Assembly: GCA_024682215.1 (NCBI GenBank)
Contig: JAIKZM010000099.1
Coordinates: 1 to 64,000, forward strand
Origin: Saccharofermentans sp.
Lineage (GTDB): Bacteria > Bacillota > Clostridia > Saccharofermentanales > Saccharofermentanaceae
DNA: 64,000 bases
Direction of reading: 5' to 3'
Below the pieces are notes generated by a model that worked only from the letters and a program-made list of their open reading frames with translations, was not told where the DNA came from and ran no database searches. Below are positions 27,427 to 37,338 of the stretch, in pieces; positions within the stretch are counted from its first letter, which is position 1, and each line of letters opens with the position of its first letter. Made by a program: the position numbers and the translations under genes.

Positions 27427-30044
27427 GTTTTCTGCATATCCTCTATCTCATAGCGCTTTACCCGATCGAATACCTCCTCGAGATGATCTTTTCGATCATA
27501 TCGAAGATGTCAGGCAACACCATTCTCTCGATCGTCATCCTCAGCCTTGTGGTAAACATCATCGTCCTGCCGCTGTATAACCGTGCGGACAAGATCCAGG
27601 AAGAGGCGAAGGACAAGGAGAATGCGATCGCCCCGATGGTGAAGCACATCAAGCAGACCTTCAGCGGTGACGAGAGGTTCATGCTCCTGCAGACCTGCTA
27701 CAGGCAGAACAACTACAGCCCTTTAAACGTAATGAAGAGCTCTGTTTCCATCCTTCTGCAGGTACCGTTCTTCATGGGCGCGTACAACATGCTTTCCGGA
27801 AACAAGCTCCTCGCGGGCGTCAGCCTCGGTCCCATTGCAAATCTCTCAAACCCTGACGCGCTTCTCACAGTCGGAGGCATCACGCTGAATGTCCTGCCGA
27901 TAATCATGACGCTGATAAACGTTGTATCGAGCTTTATCTATGCCAAGGGATTCCCGCTCAAGACCAAGATCCAGATGTACGGTCTTGCCGCGGTATTCCT
28001 CGTGCTGCTCTACCAGTCTCCTTCGGGACTCGTCCTTTACTGGATCTGCAACAACCTTTTCTCTCTCGGAAAGAACATCGTAAACAAGATCCTCAGCAAG
28101 AGGAAGAAGGCGCCCGCAGCAGAGCACGTCACCAGGGCTCCCGCTGTCAAGAACGACAAGAGATACAAGGCGGTCTTTACTTTCTCATGCCTTACGCTCG
28201 CCATCTATACAGGCTTCTATATTCCGGTCCTTACGGTTGCTGCCGCTCCGGAGGAATTCGTAAACCTCTACAGCATGGCAAATCCCATGATCGACATCAT
28301 CGACTCGACAGCCAAGGGATTCGGCCTTTTCATGCTCTGGCCGGTGATCTTCTTCGCGCTTGCTTCCGAAAAGGGAAAGAAGATCATGTCCTATGTCATG
28401 TTCATGCTCGCGGCATCGGCAATACTGAACTCAAAGCTTTTCAGCAATGATTTCGGCGACATCTCAAACTATCTCGAATACAAGGACAGCCCGTCATTTA
28501 CGCTTAAGGCAAAGCTCCTGAGCCTTGCCGTCACTCTGGGCGGCATCGCGGTCTGCTTCCTAATCAACCGTTTCGGCAAATACGTTGCCCCGGTCATCTG
28601 CCTTTCCGCTGCGATCGGATTTGCAGCCCTCGGCTTGACCAATGTCGGAAAGATCAGCGCAGGCTACAAAGAGGCTGAGAAATCCACTACCTCCAAGGCT
28701 GAATTCACTTTCTCAAAGAACGGAAAGAACGTTATCGTCATGATGGTGGACAGAGCGGTCGGCCCGATGGTCCCTTACATATTCAAGGAGAAGCCGGACC
28801 TCGCCAAGACCTATGACGGCTTTGTCTATTACCACAACGCGGCATCTTTCGGAACACATACGAATTCCGCGGTTCCCGCGCTCCTCGGAGGCTATGAATA
28901 CACTCCTGAGGCAATGAATGCCAGATCCGACAAACTCCTGCCCGACAAGTATGACGAGGCGCTCAAGCTCATGCCTTCCATCTTTACGAAGAGCGGCTTT
29001 GACGCGACGATGGTCAACCCTACATACGCCGGATACAAGTGGTATCCGGATCTCTCGGTATTCGACGGAATGGAGAACGTAAAGGCTTACAGCACCAAGT
29101 ATTCCTACCTCCCCGATGAGACGAAGGAGATCTATGAGAGCGAGCACAGCGAAGTCTTCAGACACAACCTGTTCTGCTATTCGATCTTCCAGTCGGCTCC
29201 GGTAGCGCTCCAGAAGGCCCTCTACGACGGCGGCAACTACAATGACACCAGAAGCGTTGACCCTTCACGCATGATCTCCCAGAAGAGGAACGGCAACTCC
29301 GTGGCTTACGGTCACGAGCAGACCTTCATGTGGGAATACTACATGGTAAAGAGCCTCGACCAGATGACAAAGATCGACGACGGCAGCGGAAATCATTACG
29401 TATACCTCGCGACCGACATCGCGCATGACGTCGAGATGCTCCAGGAGCCCGAGTACGAGCCCGGCAACACAGTCGACAACAGGAAGTACGACAAGAACCA
29501 TGCCAACAGGTTCATGCGCAGGGGCGAATTCATGTGGATGCGTGACGCCAAGGACTACAAGCACTACCAGTGCGACGTCCTTGCCTACACCCTCATAGGC
29601 AGATGGCTCGATTACCTTAAGGAGCAGGGCGTTTACGACAACACCAGGATCATCATCGTCGCCGATCACGGATACTATCTCGAGAATTTCCCCGAGATGC
29701 TCCAGCACGATGAGATAGGCACGAAGCTCGACGGCGAGGCATTCGCGCCGCTCCTCATGTTCAAGGATTTCGGCAGTCACGGTGACCTCAAGACTTCAGA
29801 GGAGTTCATGACGAATGCCGATACGCCTTATCTTGCCACTAAGGATCTCGTAAAAGATCCCGTCAACCCTTTTACCGGAAAACCGATAACGGATCAGGGA
29901 AAGAAGGGTACAATAACTGTATTCCATTCGAACAACTGGAATATCAGGAACAACAACGGATATGTTTATCAGCCCGGAGACTGGTTCAGTCTGAAGGACA
30001 GCATCTGGAAGAAGGAAAACTGGGGATATCTGGGAAATCATTAA
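27423..30044 (+). CDS. YidC/Oxa1-like domain fused to alkaline-phosphatase-superfamily (sulfatase/LtaS-like) domain, paralog 1
   Basis: Start corrected to MSFLHILYL; YidC-like YRQNNYSPLNVMKSSVSILLQVPFFMGAYNML and PSGLVLYWICNNLFSL; AP-superfamily NVIVMMVDRA, HTNSAVPALLGGYEYTP, VADHGYYLENF. Confidence 0.88.
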   Translation: MSFLHILYLIALYPIEYLLEMIFSIISKMSGNTILSIVILSLVVNIIVLPLYNRADKIQEEAKDKENAIAPMVKHIKQTFSGDERFMLLQTCYRQNNYSPLNVMKSSVSILLQVPFFMGAYNMLSGNKLLAGVSLGPIANLSNPDALLTVGGITLNVLPIIMTLINVVSSFIYAKGFPLKTKIQMYGLAAVFLVLLYQSPSGLVLYWICNNLFSLGKNIVNKILSKRKKAPAAEHVTRAPAVKNDKRYKAVFTFSCLTLAIYTGFYIPVLTVAAAPEEFVNLYSMANPMIDIIDSTAKGFGLFMLWPVIFFALASEKGKKIMSYVMFMLAASAILNSKLFSNDFGDISNYLEYKDSPSFTLKAKLLSLAVTLGGIAVCFLINRFGKYVAPVICLSAAIGFAALGLTNVGKISAGYKEAEKSTTSKAEFTFSKNGKNVIVMMVDRAVGPMVPYIFKEKPDLAKTYDGFVYYHNAASFGTHTNSAVPALLGGYEYTPEAMNARSDKLLPDKYDEALKLMPSIFTKSGFDATMVNPTYAGYKWYPDLSVFDGMENVKAYSTKYSYLPDETKEIYESEHSEVFRHNLFCYSIFQSAPVALQKALYDGGNYNDTRSVDPSRMISQKRNGNSVAYGHEQTFMWEYYMVKSLDQMTKIDDGSGNHYVYLATDIAHDVEMLQEPEYEPGNTVDNRKYDKNHANRFMRRGEFMWMRDAKDYKHYQCDVLAYTLIGRWLDYLKEQGVYDNTRIIIVADHGYYLENFPEMLQHDEIGTKLDGEAFAPLLMFKDFGSHGDLKTSEEFMTNADTPYLATKDLVKDPVNPFTGKPITDQGKKGTITVFHSNNWNIRNNNGYVYQPGDWFSLKDSIWKKENWGYLGNH

Positions 30045-30070
30045 TATCTGCGGATGATGAGGTGTGATAT

Positions 30071-31873
30071 ATGCAGGCATTGATACTCGCGGCCGGAATG
30101 GGCAAAAGGCTCAAGGAACTGACACAGAACAATACCAAGTGCATGGTCAAAGTCGGCGGGGTAACGCTCATTGACCGCATGCTCCATCAGATAGAGAAAC
30201 AGGACATCTCAAGGATCGTCATAGTAGTCGGATACGAGGGCAAAAAGCTCATCGACTACATTTCCACGCTTGATATAAAGACTCCGATCGAGTATGTCGA
30301 AAACCCGATCTACGACAAGACCAACAACATCTATTCGCTCGCGCTTGCCAAGGACTGGCTCTGCAAAGAGGATACGCTTCTTTTCGAGTCAGACCTGATC
30401 TTCGAGGATTCGGTCCTGGATCTTCTGGTCAATGACCCCAGGGACACCCTGGCACTCGTCGACAAGTTCGAGAGCTGGATGGACGGTACCTGCGTCAAGC
30501 TTTCAAAAGACGACAGGATCACGTCCTTCGTTTCGAAAAAGGAATTCCGTTTCGAGGACAAGGACGAGTATTTCAAGACGGTCAACATAAGCAAGTTCAG
30601 CAGGGACTTCTCCGAGAGGTACTATGTACCTTTCCTCGATGCTTACGAGAAGGCCCTCGGCAACAACAAATACTATGAGGAAGTCCTCAAGGTCATTACG
30701 ATCCTTGACGTTCCGAGGATCAGGGCAAGACGCCTTGAGGGACAGCTTTGGTATGAGATCGACGATGCGCAGGATCTGGACATCGCCGAATCGCTTTTCG
30801 CAGGCACGCCTGACGAGCAGGCTGCGCTTATCCAGGGAAGATACGGCGGATACTGGAGATATCCGAAGATGAAGGATTTCTGCTATCTGGTAAATCCTTA
30901 TTTCCCGCCCAGGAAGATGCTCGATGAGATCAAGGCAAACTTTGACATACTGATCTCGCAGTATCCGTCGGGGATGCGCGTAAATTCGCTCCTCGCGGCA
31001 AAGAACTTCAATGTTCACACCGAGAACATCATCGTCGGCAACGGTGCCGCGGAGCTCATCAAGTCGCTGATGTCACAGTTCAGCGGCAAGACAGGCTTTA
31101 TCAGGCCGACTTTCGAGGAATATCCGCACAGATACAGCGAACCCGATGCGGTAAGCCTCGTTCCGAACAACCCCGATTTCTCATACACGGCGGATGACAT
31201 AATGACCTTCTTTGAAGGCAAGGGCATCTCCCAGATCGTAATAGTCAACCCCGACAACCCGTCAGGCAACTACATCCCGAAGAAGGATCTTTTAAGGCTC
31301 GTTGACTGGACCGGGGAAAAGGGCATCAAGCTCGTCATCGACGAGTCATTTGTTGATTTCGCGGATGAGCAGGATCCCACCCTCATCGACCGTGAGCTCC
31401 TCGACAGCAACCCGCATCTCTATGTCATGAAGAGCATCTCAAAGTCCTACGGCGTTCCGGGCTTAAGGCTCGGCGTGCTCGCATCCGGTGACATCGCCAC
31501 GATCGCGAGGATGAAGAAGGACGTTTCGATCTGGAACATCAACTCCTTCGCCGAGTTCTACATGCAGATCGAGGAGAAGTACAACAGTTATTATGACGAG
31601 GCACTGGTAAAGATCAGGGCAGAGAGGGCAAGGTTTGCCGGAGAACTCGGCAAGATCGAGGGCATCCGCATAATACCTTCCCAGGCCAATTACATTATGG
31701 TCGAGCTTAAGAACGCTTCGCCGAGAGAACTGCTCAAGGCACTTCTTTTCAAGCATCAGATCCTGGTCAAGGACCTTTCGTCCAAGACCGGAGGAAGATA
31801 TCTGAGGATCGCCGTAAGGAACACCGAAGACAACGATCTGCTCATTGAGGCTCTCAAAGAAGAACTCAAGTGA
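30071..31873 (+). CDS. LicC-like nucleotidyltransferase fused to fold-type I aminotransferase (PntC-like candidate)
   Basis: AAGMGKRLKELTQNNTKCMVKV NTase signature; NPDNPSGNYIP and KSISKSYGVPGLRLG PLP-lysine motif. Confidence 0.85.
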   Translation: MQALILAAGMGKRLKELTQNNTKCMVKVGGVTLIDRMLHQIEKQDISRIVIVVGYEGKKLIDYISTLDIKTPIEYVENPIYDKTNNIYSLALAKDWLCKEDTLLFESDLIFEDSVLDLLVNDPRDTLALVDKFESWMDGTCVKLSKDDRITSFVSKKEFRFEDKDEYFKTVNISKFSRDFSERYYVPFLDAYEKALGNNKYYEEVLKVITILDVPRIRARRLEGQLWYEIDDAQDLDIAESLFAGTPDEQAALIQGRYGGYWRYPKMKDFCYLVNPYFPPRKMLDEIKANFDILISQYPSGMRVNSLLAAKNFNVHTENIIVGNGAAELIKSLMSQFSGKTGFIRPTFEEYPHRYSEPDAVSLVPNNPDFSYTADDIMTFFEGKGISQIVIVNPDNPSGNYIPKKDLLRLVDWTGEKGIKLVIDESFVDFADEQDPTLIDRELLDSNPHLYVMKSISKSYGVPGLRLGVLASGDIATIARMKKDVSIWNINSFAEFYMQIEEKYNSYYDEALVKIRAERARFAGELGKIEGIRIIPSQANYIMVELKNASPRELLKALLFKHQILVKDLSSKTGGRYLRIAVRNTEDNDLLIEALKEELK

Positions 31874-31908
31874 TCTTTATTATTTGGTGATAAAAAACAA
31901 GAGTGTTA

Positions 31909-31926
31909 GAATTTAACGGTTAATTC
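31909..31926 (+). promoter_or_regulatory. Leader dyad GAATTTAACGGTTAATTC shared with 37297
   Basis: 17/18 match to GAATTAAACGGTTAATTC at 37297-37314, both about 25 nt before a paralog start. Confidence 0.5.
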
Positions 31927-31947
31927 CAAGGGAGACAACTAAACGGC

Positions 31948-34575
31948 ATGCTGTTTTTTCAATATCTTTACGCACTGGTAATCGGACCTCTTGAACTGGT
32001 CTTCAAGATCATCTTTTCGATATTCAACAAGTACATTCCGTTCACCGGAGTGAACATCCTGCTGCTCAGCCTCGCGTTCAGCCTTCTGGTACTGCCTTTG
32101 TACATGAGGGCGGACAAGATCCAGGAAGAGGCAAGGGAACAGGAAGACAGGCTCGGCCCGACGATCAAGCACATCAAGCAGTATTTCAAGGGCGACGAGC
32201 GCTTCATGATCCTGCAGACGTTCTACAGACAGAACAACTACAGTCCTTTGGGCGTACTGAGAAGCTCAGTTTCACTCCTCCTGCAGGTCCCGTTCTTCCT
32301 TGCGGCTTACAGGATGCTCTCAAACAACACATATCTTCAGAACAAGTCGTTCGGCCCCATCAGCAACCTGAGCCAGCCTGACGCGATGCTCGCTATCGGC
32401 GGAGTTGCCATAAACGTCCTGCCTTTCGTGATGACCGCGATCAACCTCATATCTGCTGCGGTATACGCGAACAAGATGCCCGTCAAATCAAAGATCCAGC
32501 TCTGGATCATGGCGGCTCTTTTCCTTGTCCTGCTCTACAGATCACCTTCGGGAATGGTCCTCTACTGGACATGCAACAACCTGTTCTCGCTGGTCAAGAA
32601 CATCATCAACAGAATCATCTCATCGAAGAAGAAAGTTAAGGCAGAGAAGTCCGCGAAGGCAAAGAAGACTCTTAAGAACGAGCCCGCATACAGGGGCGTA
32701 TTCTTCTTCTCCTGCCTCACATGCGCCGTTTACATCGGCTTCTATCTCCCCATGATCACGGTAGCTTCCGCACCTGAGGAATTCGTTAACCTTTATACGA
32801 TGGCTCATCCGATCCTGGACATCCTCGAAGCAACATGCAAGGGCTTTGGACTCTTCCTTCTCTGGCCGACGATCTTCTACGCTATGGCATCGAAGACCGG
32901 CAGGAAGATCATGTCTTACGTAATGTTCAGCATCGCGATCTCTTCGATCCTGAATTCAAAGCTCTTCAGCAGCGGCTCCGGCGACATGTCGAACACGCTG
33001 ATCTATAAGGATACTTCACTCAAGATCAATCTGCAGAACACTCTCCTGAGCCTCGGCATTACTCTTGGCGCAATAGCGGTCGCATTCCTTCTGACCCGTT
33101 TCGGCAGGAACATAACGCCGGTCATATGCTTCTCGGCAGCCCTGGTCTTCGCGGTGCTCGGACTGACCGAGATCGGAAAGATCAACGCCGGTTATGCGGA
33201 AGACTTAAGATCAGAGACATCCAAGGCGGAGATCCCGCTCTCCAAGGACGGAAAGAACGTTGTTGTCATCATGACGGACAGGGCGATAGGACCCATGCTG
33301 CCTTACATCTTCAACGAGAAGAAGGAATTAAGGACCGTTTACGACGGTTTTACCTATTATCACAACACTGCTTCTTTCGGAACACATACGAACTTCGGTG
33401 TTCCTTCGCTCCTCGGCGGATATGAATATACTCCCGCGGAGATGAACAAGCGCTCAGACAAGCTCCTCGGCGACGATCATCTTGAAGCACTTAAGCTCAT
33501 GCCCAAGATCTTCACCCAGGCAGGCTTCAAGGCAACCGTCATCAACCCGAAATATGCCGGCTACCAGTGGTATCCGGATCTTTCCGTTTTCAATGACATT
33601 GAAAACATGAAGGCATACAGCACGAAATACTCTTATCTGCCTGAAGAGATGAAGGAAGGATACAAGGAGGAGCAGACGACCGCATTCAGGTTCAACCTGT
33701 TCGGTTATTCGCTCTTCAGATCCGCTCCCGTGGCACTTCACAAGACCCTGTATGACGAAGGAAACTACAACGAGACAAGAGTCATCGATCCTTCGCGCCT
33801 CATGGATCAGAGAAGATCGGGCAACTCAAAGGCAACAGGTCATGAACAGGTCTTCATGTGGGATTATCACACGCTGAAGGCAATGAACAGCATGACGAAG
33901 ATAGAGGACGGCGGAACAGGCAATTTCGTATACATCGGCTTTGATACATGCCATGACTCGGAGTTCCTCCAGGAGCCCGAATATGAGCCTGCTGACGTAG
34001 TCGACAACACAAAGTTCGACAAGTCCCAGAAGGGCCAGTCAAGGTTCCTTCTTAAGGGCGAGATGATGTGGATGAGAGATGCAAAGGACTTCAGAAACTA
34101 CCAGTGCAATCTCGCTACGTTAAGAGAACTCGGAAAGTGGCTCGATCACCTCAAGGAGACCGGCTGCTATGACAACACGAGGATCATCATCGTCGCCGAC
34201 CACGGTTATTACATCGAAAACTTCCCGAACCTTCTGATGTATGACATCGGAGCAAAGCTCGACGGCGAGGCCTTCGCGCCGCTCCTTCTCGTCAAGGATT
34301 TTAACAGCCGCGGCAAGCTTAAGACATCCGAAGAGTTCATGACGAATGCCGATACTCCTTATCTTGCGACAAAGGATATCATCAGCAACCCCACGAATCC
34401 TTTTACGGGTAATCCGATAACCGACGAAGGAAAGAAGAACGGGATCACCGTATTCCATTCCGAATCCTGGAAGGTTCACTATAACAACGGAACAACTTAC
34501 AAGCCCGGTGACTGGTACACAGTCAAGGACAGCATTTGGAAGACCGAGAACTGGAAATATCTCGGACACTATTGA
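31948..34575 (+). CDS. YidC-like/AP-superfamily fusion, paralog 2
   Basis: 875 aa; YRQNNYSPLGVLRSSVSLLLQVPFFLAAYRML; NVVVIMTDRA; HTNFGVPSLLGGYEYTP; VADHGYYIENF. Confidence 0.88.
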   Translation: MLFFQYLYALVIGPLELVFKIIFSIFNKYIPFTGVNILLLSLAFSLLVLPLYMRADKIQEEAREQEDRLGPTIKHIKQYFKGDERFMILQTFYRQNNYSPLGVLRSSVSLLLQVPFFLAAYRMLSNNTYLQNKSFGPISNLSQPDAMLAIGGVAINVLPFVMTAINLISAAVYANKMPVKSKIQLWIMAALFLVLLYRSPSGMVLYWTCNNLFSLVKNIINRIISSKKKVKAEKSAKAKKTLKNEPAYRGVFFFSCLTCAVYIGFYLPMITVASAPEEFVNLYTMAHPILDILEATCKGFGLFLLWPTIFYAMASKTGRKIMSYVMFSIAISSILNSKLFSSGSGDMSNTLIYKDTSLKINLQNTLLSLGITLGAIAVAFLLTRFGRNITPVICFSAALVFAVLGLTEIGKINAGYAEDLRSETSKAEIPLSKDGKNVVVIMTDRAIGPMLPYIFNEKKELRTVYDGFTYYHNTASFGTHTNFGVPSLLGGYEYTPAEMNKRSDKLLGDDHLEALKLMPKIFTQAGFKATVINPKYAGYQWYPDLSVFNDIENMKAYSTKYSYLPEEMKEGYKEEQTTAFRFNLFGYSLFRSAPVALHKTLYDEGNYNETRVIDPSRLMDQRRSGNSKATGHEQVFMWDYHTLKAMNSMTKIEDGGTGNFVYIGFDTCHDSEFLQEPEYEPADVVDNTKFDKSQKGQSRFLLKGEMMWMRDAKDFRNYQCNLATLRELGKWLDHLKETGCYDNTRIIIVADHGYYIENFPNLLMYDIGAKLDGEAFAPLLLVKDFNSRGKLKTSEEFMTNADTPYLATKDIISNPTNPFTGNPITDEGKKNGITVFHSESWKVHYNNGTTYKPGDWYTVKDSIWKTENWKYLGHY

Positions 34576-34596
34576 TAAGGAGAACGCGAGACCTAC

Positions 34597-37221
34597 ATGC
34601 AGATACTATCGTGGCTATACCAGCTGATAATCGGACCGATACAGCTCATATTCGGTATTATATTTTCGGTATTAAATAAATATATCCATATTCCCGGAGT
34701 GAACATCATGCTCCTGAGCCTCGTGTTCAGCCTTATCGTTCTGCCGCTGTACATGCGTGCGGACAAGATCCAGGAGGAAGCCAGGGAAGACGAGGAGCGC
34801 TTAGGACCCGTCATCAAGCACATCAAGCAGTACTTCAAGGGCGATGAGCGCTTCATGATACTGCAGACATACTACAGGCAGAACAACTACAGCCCCCTCG
34901 GAGTCTTGAGAAGTACTGTCTCACTGCTTTTGCAGGTTCCGTTCTTCCTCGCGGCATACAGGATGCTCCACGACAACATCTATCTCGCAGGCGCTTCATT
35001 CGGCCCGATCAAGGACCTGGGAAGCCCTGATGCTCTGCTCACAGTCGGTGCGGTAACCATCAACATCCTGCCTTTTGTCATGACCGCGATCAACCTGATC
35101 TCAGCTGCGGTCTATGCAAACAAGATGCCGCTGAAATCGAAGATCCAGCTTCTCGCGATGGCTGCGGTATTCCTCGTGCTGCTCTACAATTCCCCTTCGG
35201 GAATGGTCCTCTACTGGACATGCAACAATCTGTTCTCGCTCGTAAAGAACATCATCAACAGGATCGTTTCCTCAAAGAAGAAGGTTAAGGCTGAAAAGCC
35301 TGCAAAGGAAGGGAAGAGCCTCAAGAACGCTCCCGCTTACAAGGCAGTGTTCATCTTCGCGTGCCTCACATGCGCTGTCTACATGGGCCTGTATCTGCCT
35401 ATGATGACGGTCGCTGCAGCACCTGAAGAATTCGTCAACCTCTACACTTACCAGCACCCCATGTATGACGTTCTGGATTCCGTTGCAAAAGGTTTCGGAC
35501 TCTTCCTTCTCTGGCCGTCGATCTTCTATGCGATGGCATCAAAGGGCGGCAGAAAGATCATGGCTTATGTCATGCCGATGCTCGCTGTTTCGGCTATCCT
35601 TAACTCAAAGCTCTTCAGCAACAACTTCGGAAACATGTCGAAGCACCTTGTTTATAACGGCGATCCCGAATTTACTGTGAAGAACATCCTGATCAGCCTT
35701 GCAGTTACGGCAGCCGGCTGTATTGTGATCTTCCTTGCCGTACGTTTCGGAAGAATGGCCACACCGATGATTTTCTTCTCGGCGGCACTTGTTTTCGCGA
35801 TCCTCGGACTGACCAACATCGGAAAGATCGACGACGGATACAAAAAGTCTGCAAGATCAACCACTTCCAAGGCTGAAATGACCCTTTCCAAGAACGGAAA
35901 GAACGTCGTGGTCATCATGGCGGACAGAGCCGTAGGACCTTTCATCCCGTTCCTTTTCAATGAGAAAAAAGAGCTCAGGACACAGTTTGACGGCTTTACC
36001 TACTATCACAACACGGCTTCTTACAGCGCACATACGAACTCCGCTGCTCCGGGTCTTCTCGGAGGATATGAATATACTCCTACCGAGATGAACAAGCGCG
36101 ACAACAAGCTGATGCCCGAGAAGTTCGATGAAGCTTTGAAGGTCATGCCGCTCATCTTTACGAAGGAAGGCTATGACGCGACTCTCATCAATCCTAAATT
36201 TGCAGGCTATCAGTGGTACCCTGACGTCAGCGTATTTGACGGCATGGAGAACGTTAAGGCATACAGCACGAAGTACTCTTATCTGCCCGAAGAACTTAAG
36301 GAAGGCTACAAGCAGGAGAATACGGAGTGCTTCAGACTGCACCTGTTCTGCTATTCGCTCTTTAAAGCGGCTCCCGTAGCGCTCCAGTCCACGCTCTACG
36401 ATGACGGCAACTACAACGACGTAAGGAATGTTCCGCCTTCAAGGCTCATTGACCAGCACAGGAGCGGAAACTATATAGCCAAGGGTCATGAGCAGCCTTT
36501 CATCTGGGATTACTACACGATGAAGGCGATCAACTCGTTCACCAATGTTGAAGACAACGATAAGAATCACTTTATCTATTTCGGAACCGACATGACTCAT
36601 GACACACAGCTCCTTTCAGAGCCTTCTTATGAGCCTGCCGATACCGTCAACAACACAAAGTATGCCAAGTCACCCAAGGGCCAGTCCAGGTTCCTTAACA
36701 AGGGCCAGATGGCATGGGTCAAGGACTCGATGGATTTCAGGCATTACCAGTGTGACATGGCTGCACTCCTCGGCATCGGCAGATGGCTTGATTACCTGAA
36801 AGAGCAGGGAGTCTATGACAACACGAGGATCATCATCGTTTCAGACCACGGATTCCACCTTGAGAACTTCCCTGAAATGATGGAACAGAACCTCGGAAGA
36901 AACCTCGACGGCGAGTCATATGCTCCGCTTCTCATGGTCAAGGATTTTAACAGCCGCGGAAGCCTTGTGACGAACAATGATTTCATGACGAATGCCGATA
37001 CTCCTTATCTTGCGACAAAGGACATCATCAGCAACCCCGTCAATCCTTATACCGGCAATCCCATAACCGATCAGGGCAAGAAGGACGGTGTCATGATCTA
37101 CCGTTCCGACCACTGGAACCCCAAGAACAACATGGGTTACACCTATTCAGAGGGCGACTGGTTCTTCGTAAACAACGACATCTGGAAGATCGAAAACTGG
37201 AAATATCTGGGCACCCGCTGA
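34597..37221 (+). CDS. YidC-like/AP-superfamily fusion, paralog 3
   Basis: 874 aa; same domain order; NVVVIMADRA, HTNSAAPGLLGGYEYTP, VSDHGFHLENF. Confidence 0.88.
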   Translation: MQILSWLYQLIIGPIQLIFGIIFSVLNKYIHIPGVNIMLLSLVFSLIVLPLYMRADKIQEEAREDEERLGPVIKHIKQYFKGDERFMILQTYYRQNNYSPLGVLRSTVSLLLQVPFFLAAYRMLHDNIYLAGASFGPIKDLGSPDALLTVGAVTINILPFVMTAINLISAAVYANKMPLKSKIQLLAMAAVFLVLLYNSPSGMVLYWTCNNLFSLVKNIINRIVSSKKKVKAEKPAKEGKSLKNAPAYKAVFIFACLTCAVYMGLYLPMMTVAAAPEEFVNLYTYQHPMYDVLDSVAKGFGLFLLWPSIFYAMASKGGRKIMAYVMPMLAVSAILNSKLFSNNFGNMSKHLVYNGDPEFTVKNILISLAVTAAGCIVIFLAVRFGRMATPMIFFSAALVFAILGLTNIGKIDDGYKKSARSTTSKAEMTLSKNGKNVVVIMADRAVGPFIPFLFNEKKELRTQFDGFTYYHNTASYSAHTNSAAPGLLGGYEYTPTEMNKRDNKLMPEKFDEALKVMPLIFTKEGYDATLINPKFAGYQWYPDVSVFDGMENVKAYSTKYSYLPEELKEGYKQENTECFRLHLFCYSLFKAAPVALQSTLYDDGNYNDVRNVPPSRLIDQHRSGNYIAKGHEQPFIWDYYTMKAINSFTNVEDNDKNHFIYFGTDMTHDTQLLSEPSYEPADTVNNTKYAKSPKGQSRFLNKGQMAWVKDSMDFRHYQCDMAALLGIGRWLDYLKEQGVYDNTRIIIVSDHGFHLENFPEMMEQNLGRNLDGESYAPLLMVKDFNSRGSLVTNNDFMTNADTPYLATKDIISNPVNPYTGNPITDQGKKDGVMIYRSDHWNPKNNMGYTYSEGDWFFVNNDIWKIENWKYLGTR

Positions 37222-37296
37222 GTTTTTTCGGCAAATTGACCGCGAATTTTCTTTAATATATATATTATAATTTGCTTTATATAGCAGAGAGTAATA

Positions 37297-37314
37297 GAAT
37301 TAAACGGTTAATTC
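37297..37314 (+). promoter_or_regulatory. Leader dyad GAATTAA-ACGG-TTAATTC upstream of paralog 4
   Basis: Perfect 7-bp arms; near-copy upstream of paralog 2. Confidence 0.5.
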
Positions 37315-37338
37315 CTAGGGAGAAAGCTTAAGAGCGGC

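Noticed and set aside
29265-29780. 171-aa minus-strand ORF and similar antisense ORFs in the fusion paralogs
   Set aside because: Antisense frames recur at matching positions of the paralogs because of codon bias; no recognisable domain
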